Below, piece after piece: positions 33,633-42,046 of a DNA stretch of 64,000 nucleotides. The stretch comes from Gammaproteobacteria bacterium. Lineage in GTDB: Bacteria > Pseudomonadota > Gammaproteobacteria > Burkholderiales > Burkholderiaceae_C. The first letter of the stretch is position 1, and the number at the start of each line of letters is the position of its first letter. The notes below the pieces were generated by a model. It was not told the DNA's origin. It ran no database searches and saw nothing but the letters and a program-made list of their open reading frames with translations. A program made the position numbers and the translations under genes. Where the stretch lies: NCBI GenBank assembly GCA_018828125.1, contig JAHJWB010000022.1, positions 124,001-188,000 of the forward strand, read 5' to 3'.

Positions 33633-33884
33633 ATGACCAAAGAACTGGCCCGACAGAACGATCTCAAACCCATGGCGCTGTGCGAACCCTGCCAGGGCAT
33701 CCAGCGCAACTGGCGCAAGGCGCCGGGCCACGCCGAACTGGTGCAGCGCGGCAACCGCAAGGAAGAACGCGACGACGGCACCGTCACCATCACCCGCTAT
33801 GTGTGCGACCGCTGCGGCACCGGGTGGGAGTATGAAAACGACAAGAACAACCAGAAGGCCGGCTGGTCGGTGGTGGGGCGCTGA
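33633..33884 (+). CDS. Small protein with paired Cys motifs, possible zinc-binding
   Basis: This 83-residue protein is not recognised. It has ALCEPCQG at about residues 16-23 and YVCDRCGTGWEYE at about 56-68, two CxxC pairs that could coordinate one zinc ion, joined by a basic/acidic linker (NRKEERDD). The arrangement resembles a small zinc ribbon. ATG 33633 is the first in-frame ATG. It sits alone between two repeat copies (d and e). Confidence 0.65.
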   Translation: MTKELARQNDLKPMALCEPCQGIQRNWRKAPGHAELVQRGNRKEERDDGTVTITRYVCDRCGTGWEYENDKNNQKAGWSVVGR

Positions 33885-33887
33885 GGA

Positions 33888-33946
33888 TCAAAAATAATAG
33901 CTGCTAGCGCTTGCTGAATAAGCGCTAGAGGGTGTTTTGATCTGAA
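33888..33946 (+). repeat. Dispersed GCGCTT/AAGCGC repeat, copy e
   Basis: Sequence AATAGCTGCTAGCGCTTG, then AATAAGCGCTAGAGGG and TGTTTTGATCTGAAA. It follows the zinc-ribbon-like gene by a few bases and converges on the hipA-like gene. Confidence 0.85.
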
Positions 33947-34012
33947 ACTTGGAAGGCTCATTCATCGCCTTCTTGGGCAACAGCCTCCGCACGCTGCACA
34001 GCGTCGGGGGCT

Positions 34013-34110
34013 CCCTCTCCCCTTGTGGGAGAGGGCGGGGGGAGAAGGGTGTTTGCGGGCGCGGCGCTGGTTCGCCCCCTCTCCCCAAACCTCTCCCGCG
34101 AGGGCGAGGG
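34013..34110. repeat. Two CCCTCTCCC-type inverted repeats
   Basis: A perfect hairpin CCCTCTCCC-N5-GGGAGAGGG lies at 34013-34035. A second, with one mismatch, lies at 34090-34109 (CCTCTCCC-GCGA-GGGCGAGG). They lie between convergent genes and could form one bidirectional terminator or larger cross-pairings. GC-rich repeats of this type are common in proteobacterial genomes. Confidence 0.7.
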
Positions 34111-34144
34111 AGTGACGCCGCACTGTCGTTGAGTCGCGGGTTGT

Positions 34145-35479
34145 TCAGCCGCCCACATGGCGCGCATTCTCGGCCGCAATGGACCGGAAGTCCGCCGATA
34201 CCCTTTTGTCCCCCGCAGCAGCCTGCCAGAAAGCCAGCGCCAGGTCCCGCGCCTCCTCCCACTCGCCCAGCGTGGCAGCGGTGGGTTGTTGTGGGCGGCT
34301 GGCAAAGTCGCGTGGCACCAGTTCGCCGCCCACGGGCGCATACAGCATGGGCAGCATGTCGTAGGTGGGCGACAGCGCCCAGTCATCGTCTTCCAGCACC
34401 AGCGAGATGTTGCCGTAGTGCCGGTCGGTATTGGCGATGAGCTGGCCGTACGCCTCCAGCAGCCGCAGTGTGCGGGCATCAGACTGGGTGAGCAGGTTGC
34501 GCGCCGCCATGCGGTTGGCGGTGGCAGCCCAGTTGTCGATCTCGCCCACGTATTCGGCGTTGTAGACCTGCAGCGACACCATGCCCAATCGCCCGCCCAG
34601 CGGGGCGTCGCCGGACAAAGGGGTTCGGTCAAACCGTTCCGACTCCAGGAACACCCGCCCCGCGCCCATGAACAGCTGCGTGGGTGCTGCGGGCAGCCCG
34701 GCCTGTGCCAGTGTGTGCAGCGCCAGGTGTTCGCACACCAGCAGATCACGCATGCGCTGGTCGGCCGGGGCATCACCCGCAGGCGAGAACTTCACGATGA
34801 CGTGCCGCCCGGCGGTGATGGTGCAGAACTTGGGCTGCTCACCCCCTGCCGACGAGCCAGGATGGGTGCCGCGCATCGCCTGCTCGGCCAGCTGCGGATA
34901 GTCCGCCGCCGAGGCCACCCGCGATGCGCGCGTAGGCAGCGTGTGAAAACGCTGGAACGCGGCCTCCCCCATGACCAGGTTGCCCGGCAGGTCGTCGCCA
35001 TACAGCGTCATGGCGCGCAGCACGTCGTCGTCGCTCCAGTGGCCCGGGTCATGGCCCAGTTGCAATTCGGGATGGGCGTGGGCAAACGTGCGGCCCATGA
35101 AGCCCTGCGGCCGCATATCGTCCAGAAACCAGGGCAGGCCATCGTGCCGCGCGCTCACGCCGTCGGCCTCGTCCACCCAGAACGCTCCGCCCTCCAGCGG
35201 CACCATGCGCGCAAAGGGTGAGGGGCGACCGCGGGTGTCGATGCGCATCAGCCGCACCTCGCTGCCCACGCCCGGCACATTGCGCGGCAGCACATAGCGC
35301 TGCGACCGCGCCGCGCCTACCTTTTGCACCTGGCCCGCATGAATCAGCGGCGCCAGCGCCCGCGACACCGTGGGCTGGCTGACGCCCAGCAGCTCTTGCA
35401 GCTCGGCGCTGGTCAGCACCCCCCCCTGGCGGCGAAGGGCCTGCAGGGCTTTGGGGGTGAGTTCGTGGGTGCTGAGCAT
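34145..35479 (-). CDS. Single-chain HTH-HipA kinase (toxin/antitoxin-like fusion)
   Basis: This 444-residue protein resembles E. coli YjjJ. A winged HTH (about 1-65; LTSAELQELLGVSQPTVSRA) is fused to a HipA-type kinase. Kinase motifs are present: GEQPKF loop (213-218), ATP-binding Lys230, catalytic ANTDRHYGN (349-357, Asp352 and Asn357) and YDMLP (373-377). HipA kinases phosphorylate glutamyl-tRNA synthetase and induce dormancy, usually restrained by a separate HipB. Here the DNA-binding part is in the same chain and no hipB-like gene is adjacent. Target and toxicity are unknown. Confidence 0.85.
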   Translation of the reverse strand: MLSTHELTPKALQALRRQGGVLTSAELQELLGVSQPTVSRALAPLIHAGQVQKVGAARSQRYVLPRNVPGVGSEVRLMRIDTRGRPSPFARMVPLEGGAFWVDEADGVSARHDGLPWFLDDMRPQGFMGRTFAHAHPELQLGHDPGHWSDDDVLRAMTLYGDDLPGNLVMGEAAFQRFHTLPTRASRVASAADYPQLAEQAMRGTHPGSSAGGEQPKFCTITAGRHVIVKFSPAGDAPADQRMRDLLVCEHLALHTLAQAGLPAAPTQLFMGAGRVFLESERFDRTPLSGDAPLGGRLGMVSLQVYNAEYVGEIDNWAATANRMAARNLLTQSDARTLRLLEAYGQLIANTDRHYGNISLVLEDDDWALSPTYDMLPMLYAPVGGELVPRDFASRPQQPTAATLGEWEEARDLALAFWQAAAGDKRVSADFRSIAAENARHVGG

Positions 35480-35481
35480 GA

Positions 35482-35555
35482 ATGATTATATGAATAGATA
35501 AATCATGGAAAATACTCATTAAATTCAAGCACTTGACGACATCGATGAATAGATA
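35482..35555 (-). promoter_or_regulatory. AT-rich promoter/operator region of the hipA-like gene
   Basis: A perfect TATAAT on the minus strand (plus 35485-35490) ends only five bases before the ATG at 35479, so a transcript from it would have almost no leader. An inverted repeat ATGATT-N13-AATCAT spans 35482-35506. An 11-base direct repeat ATGAATAGATA occurs at 35490-35500 and 35545-35555. The -35 region is weak. Autoregulation by the HTH is inferred. Confidence 0.45.
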
Positions 35556-35653
35556 GTTTTTGAATTTTTTGGACGCCTGCCAGCAGAACACGCAATGGGT
35601 GTGGCACCTTTTCACCCGGTGGGTGTCCCATACCCCTTCAAGGAGTGAACCCG

Positions 35654-36235
35654 ATGCTGCATCGCAGACGATTTCTGTCCACGGCCCCCTTGGGCCTGGC
35701 GCTGGGTGGCGCAGCGGTGATGTTGCTGTCAGGGCGTGGGGCGCAGGCCCAGCCGAGCTACACCGTGCCGCTGTCGCAGCTGCAAGAGATGGTGGCCACC
35801 AAGTTTCCGCGCAGTGTGCCCTTGCAAGGCCTGTTCGAGCTGACCTTGCAGGCGCCCCGTTTGCGCCTGTTGCCCGAAGTCAACCGACTGGGCGCGGCGA
35901 TGGTGGTGGATGCGGCGGGCGCTGCCTTGCGGCGCAGCCATGCCGGTGCGTTCGACGTGGAGTTTGCGCTGCGCTACGAAGCCAGCGATCGCAGCTTGCG
36001 CGCCCACCAGATCAAGCTCGGGCGGCTGGACTTCCCCACCCTCAAACCCGCAGTCAACGACCTTCTCAATGTCTATGGCCCCGTGCTGGCCGAGCAGTCG
36101 CTGCGCGAAGTCACCTTGCACCAGCTGCGCCCACAGGACACAGCCCTGTTCGACGGTATGGGGCTGCAGCCCGGCCCGATCACCGTGACAGCCCAGGGGC
36201 TGACGGTGGCGTTTGTGAACAAAAAGCAGCCTTGA
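35654..36235 (+). CDS. DUF1439 family exported protein
   Basis: This 193-residue protein starts with RRRFLSTAPLGLALGGAAV, a twin-arginine-like signal sequence ending GAQAQ (about residue 34). The mature part, with VPLSQLQEMVATKFPRSVPL and LKPAVNDLLNVYGPVLAEQS, matches DUF1439, which is related to the YceB-type periplasmic lipid-binding-like fold. ATG 35654 is chosen because AAGGAG lies ten bases upstream; an in-frame GTG sits at 35645. It is divergent from the hipA-like gene. Function is unknown. Confidence 0.75.
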   Translation: MLHRRRFLSTAPLGLALGGAAVMLLSGRGAQAQPSYTVPLSQLQEMVATKFPRSVPLQGLFELTLQAPRLRLLPEVNRLGAAMVVDAAGAALRRSHAGAFDVEFALRYEASDRSLRAHQIKLGRLDFPTLKPAVNDLLNVYGPVLAEQSLREVTLHQLRPQDTALFDGMGLQPGPITVTAQGLTVAFVNKKQP

Positions 36236-36253
36236 TCTTGGGTAATCACGGAT

Positions 36254-36318
36254 ATTCAAAAATCATAGCTACCAGCGCTTGATGAATAAGCGTTGGAGGC
36301 CAAAAAGGCTTGAAATTT
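36254..36318 (+). repeat. Dispersed GCGCTT/AAGCGC repeat, copy f
   Basis: Sequence CATAGCTACCAGCGCTTGAT, then AATAAGCGTTGGAGGCC and AAAAAGGCTTGAAATTTC. It lies between the convergent DUF1439 and serine-hydrolase genes. Confidence 0.85.
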
Positions 36319-36350
36319 CGCAGTGAGGCCGAAGCAGCGCCTACCGGCTA

Positions 36351-37427
36351 TCAGTTACCACTCGCCACCCGACGCTGGGCCGCTGCAAACAGGTGGTTGC
36401 GAATCCATTGCAGTGCTTGGCCGCGCTGGCCGCTTTCAACTGACACGGTGGACGTGGTGGCCACCACCAGATCCAGCGGCGGATGCACCCAGATGAACTG
36501 CCCGCCAAACCCGCTGGCAAAGAAGGTGGGGCGCGGCGCCTTGCCGGGCACCACCCACCACAGGTAACCATACGGCAGGCCCACCGGCGGGCCGCCTGCG
36601 GTCTGCACCTGCACCGAGGCAGCCGCAAATGCCCCGGGCACCAGCGGCTTGCCGTCCCATTGGCCGCGTTGCAGGTACAACTGGCCGAGCTTTGCCATGT
36701 CCAGGGTGCGCAAGTGCGCGATGCTGCCCTGGTAGCGAGGCTCGGCAAAACCCAGGGGGCCAACGAGTTGCTGGCGCGCGTAGGCGGCCAGGGGCATCCC
36801 GGTGGCTTTTTCCAGCATGGCCACCAGCAGCGGCGTCACGGAGTTGTCGTAGCCAAATGCCTGGCCCGGGTCTGCGGCCAGCGGCCGGGCCCAGGCCTCG
36901 CGCACCGGCAGCGGCGCCGCTGTGCCGGCGGTGGTGCGCGGCCTGCTGTCCAGCGAAAACCCCGCCGTCAGCGTCAGCAGATGCCGCAACGTGATGGTGG
37001 CGGCGCGCGGGTCGCTGTTGAGCGGTGCCCACTCCGGCATGAGGTCCACCACGCGCTGGTCCACATTGGCGATGCGGCCCTGCGCGATGGCCGTGCCCAG
37101 CAGGGCTGACAGCGCGCTTTTCGTTGCGGACTGCATATCGCGCAACGCCTGGGCATCGCCATCGCGGTAGAACTGGTAGACCACCCGCCCCTGCAGCACC
37201 ACCACGGCGCTTTGCACGTCGGTGAACTGGCTAGACAGTGCGGCGTCTGGGCCTCGGAAGGCTGCGGCATCCAGTGCCTGCTCGGCAGGTGTCGATGCCT
37301 CGCGCCACGGCATTGGGGCGGCTTCGGTGGACTGGGCTGGCAGGGCATACCCGATGCCAACGGACAGGCAGGCCCACAGGCCGAGGCTGATGATCGTGGT
37401 GCAGCGTGTGAAACAGCGAATCCGCAT
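36351..37427 (-). CDS. Serine hydrolase, class C beta-lactamase-like, exported
   Basis: This 358-residue protein has a signal peptide (about 1-30, ending GIGYALPAQ). The penicillin-binding fold motifs are SATK (nucleophile Ser100 and Lys103), YDNS as the Y-x-N box, and ASGFGGQFIW as the third motif. LRHLLTLTAGFSLD and TGMPLAAYARQQLVGPLGF are typical of esterase/D-aminopeptidase-like members. It is more likely an esterase or amidase than a true beta-lactamase; nothing around it suggests resistance. Confidence 0.87.
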   Translation of the reverse strand: MRIRCFTRCTTIISLGLWACLSVGIGYALPAQSTEAAPMPWREASTPAEQALDAAAFRGPDAALSSQFTDVQSAVVVLQGRVVYQFYRDGDAQALRDMQSATKSALSALLGTAIAQGRIANVDQRVVDLMPEWAPLNSDPRAATITLRHLLTLTAGFSLDSRPRTTAGTAAPLPVREAWARPLAADPGQAFGYDNSVTPLLVAMLEKATGMPLAAYARQQLVGPLGFAEPRYQGSIAHLRTLDMAKLGQLYLQRGQWDGKPLVPGAFAAASVQVQTAGGPPVGLPYGYLWWVVPGKAPRPTFFASGFGGQFIWVHPPLDLVVATTSTVSVESGQRGQALQWIRNHLFAAAQRRVASGN

Positions 37428-37717
37428 ACAGGACTCCCGTGATATGGGAAGGATGGTGGTGCAGTGTAGAGGCGCTGACCTCGGCGTTTGCCAAAGGTCG
37501 GCGCAGAACGCAGCTCAGCAGCGAAGCCCCGATGGCCACCCATGAATGCATCGGCCGCACCATAGGCCGGTTGACCGGGCGGGCAACGTGGGGTCAGGAA
37601 TTAGCCCGCCCGTATGCAGGGCCTTGCGCACGCACGGTGATCGGCGCCAGTCAGAGGAAAAAGCGCACCACTTTGCCCTCGCGCTACGCTCACCATTGAA
37701 CACCGAGCACCCAGCGT

Positions 37718-38422
37718 TCAGGTGCCGCCAGCCACTGCCCTGCGCAGCGCCGCGCGCGCCAGCAGTCGGGTGGAGTCCAGCGTAGGTAGTGGCGAGTTGG
37801 CGTCGCTGAGGATGAGCGGGATCTCGGTGCAACCCAGCACCACCGCATCGCAGCCATCGTCCTGCTGCATGCGGCCAATGATCTGCTGAAAGGTGACCAC
37901 GGCCTCAGCCCGGATCACGTCGGGCACCAGCTCGTCCATGATGATCCGGTTGATCTCGGTGCGCTCGCCCTTTGTAGGGCGCACGTACGACAACCCCAGG
38001 GCGCTCAGCTTGTCCGGGTACACGCTGCTGTCCACCAGCCAGCGTGTGCCGGTCAGCGCCAGGCGACGATAGCCCCGCGCGGCGGCTTCAGTGGCCACCA
38101 CCTCGGCAATGTGCAGCCAGGGAAGCGGCGAATGCGGCAGCACCCGGTCCAACGCCTGGTGGATGGTGTTGTCGGGGCAGATCAGAAAGTCCGCCCCCGC
38201 ACGCGCCAGCTTGTGGGCCGACGCCAGCATGAGGTCGGCCACGCCCTGCAGGTCGCCCCGGTCCAGGCAGTCCACGTAGTCGGCCAGGGGTGGTGTATGC
38301 ATCGACACCTCAGGGTGTGCGTGCGGGCGGCCCAGCAGCGCGGGGCCTTCGGTGCAAATGGTGCGGTAGCAAAGGGCTGCCCCTTCGGCAGAGCAGCCCA
38401 CGATGCCAATGTGTTGGGGCAT
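37718..38422 (-). CDS. Aspartate/glutamate racemase family protein
   Basis: This 234-residue enzyme has the two active-site Cys loops of Asp/Glu racemases: ICPDNTIHQ in the first half and VVLGCTEIPLIL in the second, plus HIAEVVATEAAARGYRRLALTGT between them. The start HIGIVGCSAEGAALCYRTI is the family N-terminus. It interconverts L- and D-aspartate (or glutamate) without cofactor. ATG 38422 is chosen; an upstream in-frame reading adds a non-conserved hydrophobic tail. About 290 bases before the hydrolase start show no gene. Confidence 0.87.
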   Translation of the reverse strand: MPQHIGIVGCSAEGAALCYRTICTEGPALLGRPHAHPEVSMHTPPLADYVDCLDRGDLQGVADLMLASAHKLARAGADFLICPDNTIHQALDRVLPHSPLPWLHIAEVVATEAAARGYRRLALTGTRWLVDSSVYPDKLSALGLSYVRPTKGERTEINRIIMDELVPDVIRAEAVVTFQQIIGRMQQDDGCDAVVLGCTEIPLILSDANSPLPTLDSTRLLARAALRRAVAGGT

Positions 38423-38522
38423 GGTGTGAACAGTGAGGAGAAGAAAAACAAGACGGCGAACGAGCGTCAATTATTGCCAGCCGCTCTCAACGCTTTTGGT
38501 GATCACGCACCGATGCGAATGA

Positions 38523-39455
38523 TCAATCCCCGCGCACACGCTGCGCAAACCCCCGCGCGCTGAACTGCTCCACCACAAAGTCCACAAACACCCGGGTGCG
38601 CGCGGGCAGCAGCTTTTTGCTGGGGTAATACAGCGACGTGGGCCCAGCATCCGCCCACCAGCCTGGCAACACGCGCACCAGGTCGCCCCGCGCCAGCCAG
38701 GGCTGGGCGAACGGCATGGGCAGCACCGTCACGCCCAGGCCCATCATCGCGGCCTGGCACATGGCCTCGGGGTCGTCAAACACGATGCGTGGGCGCAACT
38801 CTGCGGCCGCAGCGTCGCCCGCCTTGTTGCGCAGCGTGGTCACCGCAACGCGCCCGGTGCGGATGGTGCGCCGCGCAATGCCGTCCCATTGCGCCAGATC
38901 AGACGGATGGCGCGGCGCCCTGCGGCCCTGCAGCAGTGCCGGGGCTGCCACTACCACGAGGTGGATCGGCCCCAGCGTGCGCGCCACCATGTCCGGGTTC
39001 AGGTTCAGGCCGCCGCCAATGCCTGCGTCAAAACCCTCGCCGATCAGATCGACCTGGCGGTTCTCAAACCGCCAATCGGGCTGGATGGCGGGGTAGCGCT
39101 GCAGAAACTCGGTGAGCAGCGGCACCAGGTACGCGCGGCCAAAGGCCTGGCCCATGCTGACCTTGAGCGTGCCCGCAGGTTGCTGCTCGGCCTCGGCCGC
39201 GTGGTCGACCGCATCGGCCAGCGCGCTCAGCGGGGTGCTGATCTGCGCCAGCAAACGCTGCCCGCCCTCGGTCAGCGTGAGGCGCCGTGTGCTGCGCTGA
39301 AACAGACGTACGCCCAGCCCGGCCTCCAGCCGCGCCACGTTTTTGCTCACGGCGGCGGGTGTGAGGCCCATGAGCCGCGCAGCAGCCGAGAAGCTGCCGG
39401 ACTCTGCAGATTTGACAAACGATTCGAGATGGCTGAGCGGTTGCATGGACTGCAT
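38523..39455 (-). CDS. LysR-family regulator (divergent from SDR gene)
   Basis: This 310-residue regulator has the N-terminal winged HTH (LESFVKSAESGSFSAAARLM, then LTPAAVSKNVARLEAGLGVR and LFQRSTRRLTLTEGG) and a periplasmic-binding-like sensor domain (about 95-295). ATG 39455 is used; TTG 39461 and ATG 39446 are also in frame. It is divergent from an SDR gene, the classic arrangement in which the regulator controls its neighbour and itself. The co-inducer is unknown. Confidence 0.9.
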   Translation of the reverse strand: MQSMQPLSHLESFVKSAESGSFSAAARLMGLTPAAVSKNVARLEAGLGVRLFQRSTRRLTLTEGGQRLLAQISTPLSALADAVDHAAEAEQQPAGTLKVSMGQAFGRAYLVPLLTEFLQRYPAIQPDWRFENRQVDLIGEGFDAGIGGGLNLNPDMVARTLGPIHLVVVAAPALLQGRRAPRHPSDLAQWDGIARRTIRTGRVAVTTLRNKAGDAAAAELRPRIVFDDPEAMCQAAMMGLGVTVLPMPFAQPWLARGDLVRVLPGWWADAGPTSLYYPSKKLLPARTRVFVDFVVEQFSARGFAQRVRGD

Positions 39456-39463
39456 TTTCAACT

Positions 39464-39484
39464 GCTGGTTGAAATAGATCCAGC
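39464..39484. promoter_or_regulatory. Candidate LysR-type operator
   Basis: A perfect inverted repeat GCTGG-N11-CCAGC in the gap between the LysR gene and the SDR gene. The 11-base spacing matches the T-N11-A architecture of LysR recognition sites. Confidence 0.5.
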
Positions 39485-39583
39485 TTATTCATGGCTACCG
39501 GCAAGGCAATAGATTTCTGACACTGCAGGTGCTTCGGGTTCTTTGCAGAACCTTTTTTACCCCCTGATATTTGGAGAAATACC

Positions 39584-40384
39584 ATGTCTTCTGTGCCTGG
39601 CACACCCGCTCCCACCACCTTGCCCACCCACGCTTCACGCGTGCTGTCGGGCAAGGTCGCCTTTGTCACCGGCGGCGCACGCGGCATCGGCGCAGCCATC
39701 GTCCAGCGCCTGGCGCACGACGGTGCGGCCGTCGCGTTTACCTACAGCAGCTCCGAAGCCCCCGCTCAGGCGCTGGTGGCGGCCATTGAAGCGGGCGGTG
39801 GCAAGGCCGTGGCGCTGCGCGCCGACAGTGCTGATGCCGACGCCCTCACACAGGCCATCGACGGCGCTGCGCGCACGCTGGGCCGCCTCGACATCCTCGT
39901 CAACAACGCAGGCGTGGCCATCGCAGGCGAGATCGACAGCTTCGCACTGGCCGACTTTGACCACACGCTCAACGTGAACGTGCGCGCGGTGTTCGTGGCC
40001 ACGCAGGCCGCCGTGCGGCACATGGGCCAGGGCGGCGCCTATGGCCGCGTCATTACCATCGGCAGCACCAATTCCGACCGCGTGCCATGGGCAGGCTTCA
40101 GCGTGTACGGCATGAGCAAAGCCGCCATCGTGGGCCTGACCAAAGGCCTCGCCCGCGACCTGGGGCCGCGTGGCATCACCGTGAACAACGTGCAGCCTGG
40201 CCCGGTCAACACCGACATGAATCCCGCCGACGGCCCCATGGCCAGCGCGATGCACGGATTGATGGCGGTGGCCCGCCACGCGCACCCCGACGAGATCGCG
40301 GGCATGGTGGCCTACCTGGCGGGGCCGGAGTCGGGGATGGTGACCGGTGCGAGTTTGCTGATCGATGGCGGGTTTGCGGCCTGA
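39584..40384 (+). CDS. Short-chain dehydrogenase/reductase (3-oxoacyl reductase-like)
   Basis: This 266-residue classical SDR uses NAD(P)(H). TGGARGIGAAI is the dinucleotide-binding motif, NNAGVA the structural motif, and STNSDRVPWAGFSVYGMSK gives catalytic Ser, Tyr and Lys. The C-terminal MVTGASLLIDGGFAA is typical of FabG-like members. A 20-residue extension precedes the fold. ATG 39584 has a GGAG site. It is divergent from the LysR gene, its likely regulator. Confidence 0.9.
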   Translation: MSSVPGTPAPTTLPTHASRVLSGKVAFVTGGARGIGAAIVQRLAHDGAAVAFTYSSSEAPAQALVAAIEAGGGKAVALRADSADADALTQAIDGAARTLGRLDILVNNAGVAIAGEIDSFALADFDHTLNVNVRAVFVATQAAVRHMGQGGAYGRVITIGSTNSDRVPWAGFSVYGMSKAAIVGLTKGLARDLGPRGITVNNVQPGPVNTDMNPADGPMASAMHGLMAVARHAHPDEIAGMVAYLAGPESGMVTGASLLIDGGFAA

Positions 40385-40614
40385 AATGCAGAATTAGACA
40401 ACACCCGCAAGCCGCCTGCCTGCAGCCGTCAGCCGGCGCGGGCGGATGGTGGTGGCGTGTCAGCCCGCCTCCCACAGGGGCGCAGGCTGGTGTCTGCCAT
40501 GGGATAGATGCAACGCAGTGCACGCTTGGGCCATCACCTTTGGCCGCCGTGCCGCTGCGCTGTTGGCGCGGCGCGGCATCTTTCAAACCCGTTTGGCAGC
40601 CTTGCTGTTGCTCC

Positions 40615-41220
40615 ATGTCTGCCCTCCCCGTTTCGTCCGTATCACGCCCCGAGTCGCTGGGCGACATCCTCGACCGATTTGAGGTGCTCGCCGAGGGCGG
40701 TGAGCGTGTGGCGGTGGGTGACATGGTGGACGTGATCGGCACGCGCAGCTACGGCCCGTTCCTCATCGTCCCGGCCATGATCGAGCTTTCGCCCATGGGC
40801 GGCGTGCCGGGAGTGCCGACAGTGCTGGCGGCCGTGGTGGTGCTCTTTGCGCTGCAGATGCTGTGGGGGTGCAAGCGGTTGTGGGTCCCGGATTTTGTCG
40901 CCCGCCGAGCCTTGGGAGCGCGGCAGTTGCAACGGGTGGTGGCCGTGGTGCGGCCGGTCGCTAACCGGCTGGACCGGTGGTTCCACGGGCGCCTCCACGC
41001 GCTGACTGTGGGCACGTGGATTCGCATAGCGGCGGCAGCCTGCGTGGCGCTGGCACTGCTGGTCCCGCCGTTGGAGCTGTTTCCGTTTGCCAGCTCGGCG
41101 CCGATGGGCGCCATTGCGCTTTTTGGCCTGGCGCTCATGGTGCGCGACGGCGCGTTGATGGTGGCAGCGTCTGTTGTCGCTTGTGGGGCCGTAGCGTTGA
41201 TGCTTGCGCTGCTGCTGTAA
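40615..41220 (+). CDS. exoD: ExoD-like membrane protein
   Basis: This 201-residue protein matches ExoD, linked in rhizobia to exopolysaccharide synthesis and alkaline tolerance. GDILDRFEVLAEGGERVAVGD leads into GTRSYGPFLIVPAMIELSPM, the family hallmark, followed by four hydrophobic segments (about 60-80, 128-150, 153-172, 178-200). ATG 40615 is used; the upstream open frame carries no conserved sequence. No polysaccharide genes are nearby, so its role here is unclear. Confidence 0.82.
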   Translation: MSALPVSSVSRPESLGDILDRFEVLAEGGERVAVGDMVDVIGTRSYGPFLIVPAMIELSPMGGVPGVPTVLAAVVVLFALQMLWGCKRLWVPDFVARRALGARQLQRVVAVVRPVANRLDRWFHGRLHALTVGTWIRIAAAACVALALLVPPLELFPFASSAPMGAIALFGLALMVRDGALMVAASVVACGAVALMLALLL

Positions 41221-41473
41221 CGACTGCACGTGCAGGGCGGTGCGGACATCGTCCTACACCGAGGCTTGCGGCAACGTTTTACAACGGGGGCAGGGTCGAT
41301 CGTGTTGCCGCCCAAACGTGCATTAATGCGTCGGACCCCAATCCCATCATTCTCGTGCGCGGCACTGTGTGCCACGCGATGGCAAATCCGCGTTGCGCGC
41401 TCTGGTGCTCTAGCTCTTTAGCGCCCCATTGAGCGGGTGGAGAAACTGTCAGGATTTTCAAGGAGTCGTTTTC

Positions 41474-41887
41474 ATGTCTGCCACTGCCACCCCTTCTTCG
41501 CCTGGTTACGGTGTCACATCACCCCCTGCACCCACAGGTCACAGCGGCTCCGGCGTGCCGTTTGTGCTGTACGCACTGCGGGGGCGTGTGTACGCGAGCA
41601 ACATCAAACAGAAGCTCATTGACCTGGGTCGTCTGGCGCAGCAGGACGATGGCATGTGGACGTACTTGCTCGATGGCGACAAGTCCACCGGTGCTGGATT
41701 TGAAGGGCCCGAAGCTGCGCTGCAGCACATTGCAGCCACAACCACTTTTTTGTTTCTGGACGGGCAGTTCACGGCACTCGAAGACCTGGGCGGTGTGGAC
41801 CGCCCCGACTTGCAGTCCGCGCCGCAATGCGATGTTTTGCTGGACCCTCTGGGCCGGGGCGAACGGATGATTGCCCCGCGGGTGTAG
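41474..41887 (+). CDS. Unrecognised 137-residue protein
   Basis: No family is recognised. The N-terminus is Ser/Thr/Pro-rich and probably unstructured (1-26). The rest is a mixed alpha/beta region with VLYALRGRVYASNIKQKLID, WTYLLDGDKSTG and FLFLDGQFTALEDLG. There is no signal peptide or membrane segment. ATG 41474 follows an AAGGAG site about nine bases upstream, which supports a real gene. It is followed by another unknown gene at 42047. Confidence 0.6.
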   Translation: MSATATPSSPGYGVTSPPAPTGHSGSGVPFVLYALRGRVYASNIKQKLIDLGRLAQQDDGMWTYLLDGDKSTGAGFEGPEAALQHIAATTTFLFLDGQFTALEDLGGVDRPDLQSAPQCDVLLDPLGRGERMIAPRV

Positions 41888-42046
41888 CGTCGAGGGCTCG
41901 CACCGGCGCTCCGGGTCGCAGGGCGCCAAGCCAAGAGCAAATTCTGGAGAAACAACGCGCTGGCAAGGCCGTCCGCCACTCCGCGTCACCAGGCCGAGAT
42001 GATGTAGTCGATATAGTGGTCCAGCCTTCCACTTGGGACCACTTCT

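Noticed and set aside
36351..37427. Serine hydrolase as an antibiotic-resistance beta-lactamase
   Set aside because: SxxK and YxN motifs are shared with esterases and aminopeptidases. There is no AmpR-like regulator or other sign of resistance.
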